A stretch of 8,323 nucleotides of DNA from assembly GCA_031268115.1 (NCBI GenBank), contig JAIRXV010000335.1, positions 1 through 8,323 on the forward strand, read 5' to 3'. The translations under genes and the position numbers were made by a program. The notes below the pieces were generated by a model. That model was not told the DNA's origin. It ran no database searches and saw only the letters and a list, made by a program, of their open reading frames with translations. Below, one piece after another: positions 7,815 to 8,323 of the stretch (positions within the stretch are counted from its first letter, which is position 1; every line of letters begins with the position of its first letter). Origin of the DNA: Bifidobacteriaceae bacterium. GTDB lineage: Bacteria; Actinomycetota; Actinomycetes; Actinomycetales; WQXJ01.

Positions 7815-7908
7815 GCCAGCCGGACGCGCCTCAGGGCAAGGGGGCTGGGAAGGCCAAAGTGGGGGCGTCCGCCTTGGCGCACGCACGGGTCGATACGCGA
7901 ACAAACCC

Positions 7909-7914
7909 TATAGT
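7909..7914 (+). promoter_or_regulatory. Probable -10 element for a leaderless SDR transcript
   Basis: TATAGT matches the actinobacterial sigma-70-type consensus TANNNT and ends 6 bases before the GTG at 7921. Transcription normally starts about 6-7 bases after the -10, so the message would begin at or next to the GTG, as in leaderless actinobacterial mRNAs. No Shine-Dalgarno sequence lies before that GTG, which agrees. No good -35 hexamer is visible at 16-18 bases spacing. Confidence 0.55.
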
Positions 7915-7920
7915 TGCGGT

Positions 7921-8323
7921 GTGGGAACACATTTGCCCGGTCTTACGGCAGCTTTGTTCGGTATCAACACTTCGGGCCCCTCGCCCGCACGGCTCTCCGC
8001 AGCGGTGCGCGGACGCACAGCGGTCGTAACGGGTGCCTCGCGCGGAATCGGGCAGAAGCTGGCGGTCCGCTTGGCAACTGCGGGCGCACACGTGATCGGC
8101 GTGGCCCGCAGCGAAGCACCCCTCGCCGCCCTACACGCCAAAGCCAAAGCCGCCGGTGCCCGGTTCGACTACCTGCTTTGCGACCTTCGAGACACCGACG
8201 AGGCCCGCGCCACAGCCGAAACGGCTATCGAACGTTGGGGCACCCCCGCGCTCCACGTGGCCGTCGCCGGGCATTCGATCCACCGTCGCCTTACTCAATA
8301 CGCCGATCGTTTTCACGATGTGA
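7921..8323 (+). CDS. Short-chain dehydrogenase/reductase (SDR), 3'-partial
   Basis: The reading frame is open for 134 codons and leaves the window. GRTAVVTGASRGIG has the classical SDR TGxxxGIG cofactor motif at residues 37-44. A second strand ends in GVARS (R63), and CDLRD (D88) corresponds to the conserved adenine-binding Asp. The arginines after the glycine-rich loop and at the end of strand 2 suggest NADP(H). The usual NNAG motif reads VAVAGHS (113-119) here, so its asparagines are absent. The catalytic Ser and YxxxK lie beyond the window, so the substrate cannot be guessed. The GTG at 7921 is chosen because of the -10 element just before it. A GTG at 8005 (residue 29) would give the more usual SDR N-terminus but has no clear ribosome site. 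The gene is 106 bases after the Nfn fusion and may be a separate transcription unit. Confidence 0.85.
   Translation, partial: MGTHLPGLTAALFGINTSGPSPARLSAAVRGRTAVVTGASRGIGQKLAVRLATAGAHVIGVARSEAPLAALHAKAKAAGARFDYLLCDLRDTDEARATAETAIERWGTPALHVAVAGHSIHRRLTQYADRFHDV

Noticed and set aside
7806..7819. Hairpin CTGG-N6-CCAG over the Nfn stop codon as a terminator
   Set aside because: The stem is only 4 bases and no T-run follows. The rest of the 106-base gap also shows no strong stem with a T-tract.
6183..7904. Long antisense open frame (573 codons) on the minus strand
   Set aside because: It lies opposite the conserved Nfn fusion, and its translation has no recognisable motif and an Arg/Gly/His-rich composition typical of shadow frames in high-G+C DNA.
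7811..8029. Short plus-strand frame bridging the gap between the Nfn fusion and the SDR
   Set aside because: It begins at the Nfn stop codon, has no ribosome site or known motif, and overlaps the well-supported SDR frame.
1..8323. CRISPR array, insertion sequence, tRNA or rRNA
   Set aside because: No spaced direct repeats, transposase motifs, terminal inverted repeats or structural RNA signatures were seen; coding density leaves only the 106-base gap.

Overview
The window is high-G+C DNA that is almost entirely coding on the + strand. It holds two very large redox genes and the start of a third gene. The G+C-rich third codon positions, the GTG starts and a likely leaderless promoter (a -10 hexamer a few bases before a GTG codon) all fit an actinobacterium. 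The enzyme content (a 2-oxoacid:ferredoxin oxidoreductase next to a bifurcating-type transhydrogenase) suggests anaerobic or fermentative metabolism. The lineage is inferred from style and composition only; no marker gene is present.

Region 1 (1-4944) is the 3' part, probably nearly all, of a giant single-chain oxidoreductase of the pyruvate:ferredoxin oxidoreductase (PFOR) superfamily. In order it carries the POR N-terminal (alpha) domain, domain II, the gamma domain, a two-[4Fe-4S] ferredoxin domain and the thiamine-pyrophosphate (TPP) beta domain. An extension follows: a coiled-coil-like stretch, an Ala/Gly/Pro linker and a second, one-cluster ferredoxin-like domain. It is at least 1647 residues long, against about 1200 for ordinary PFOR. 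The arginine that grips the substrate in classical PFOR appears to be replaced.

Region 2 (4941-7814) overlaps the first gene by four bases (GTGA). It encodes a 957-residue fusion of both subunits of NADH-dependent ferredoxin:NADP+ oxidoreductase (Nfn), in the order NfnB-like then NfnA-like, preceded by about 190 residues of unknown function. Its cofactor ligands can be read from the sequence. They include an aspartate in place of the first cysteine of one [4Fe-4S] cluster, and the Asp/3-Cys [2Fe-2S] site expected of true NfnA.

Region 3 (7815-7920) is a 106-base gap with a plausible -10 element and no convincing terminator. Region 4 (7921-8323) is the 5' part of a short-chain dehydrogenase/reductase that runs off the window.

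The overlap implies that the two large genes are expressed and act together. The inferred scheme is that a 2-oxo acid is oxidised by the PFOR-like protein, electrons pass through its own ferredoxin domains, possibly including the tethered C-terminal one, and the Nfn fusion couples the low-potential electrons to NAD(H)/NADP(H). The short-chain dehydrogenase may be a separate transcription unit.
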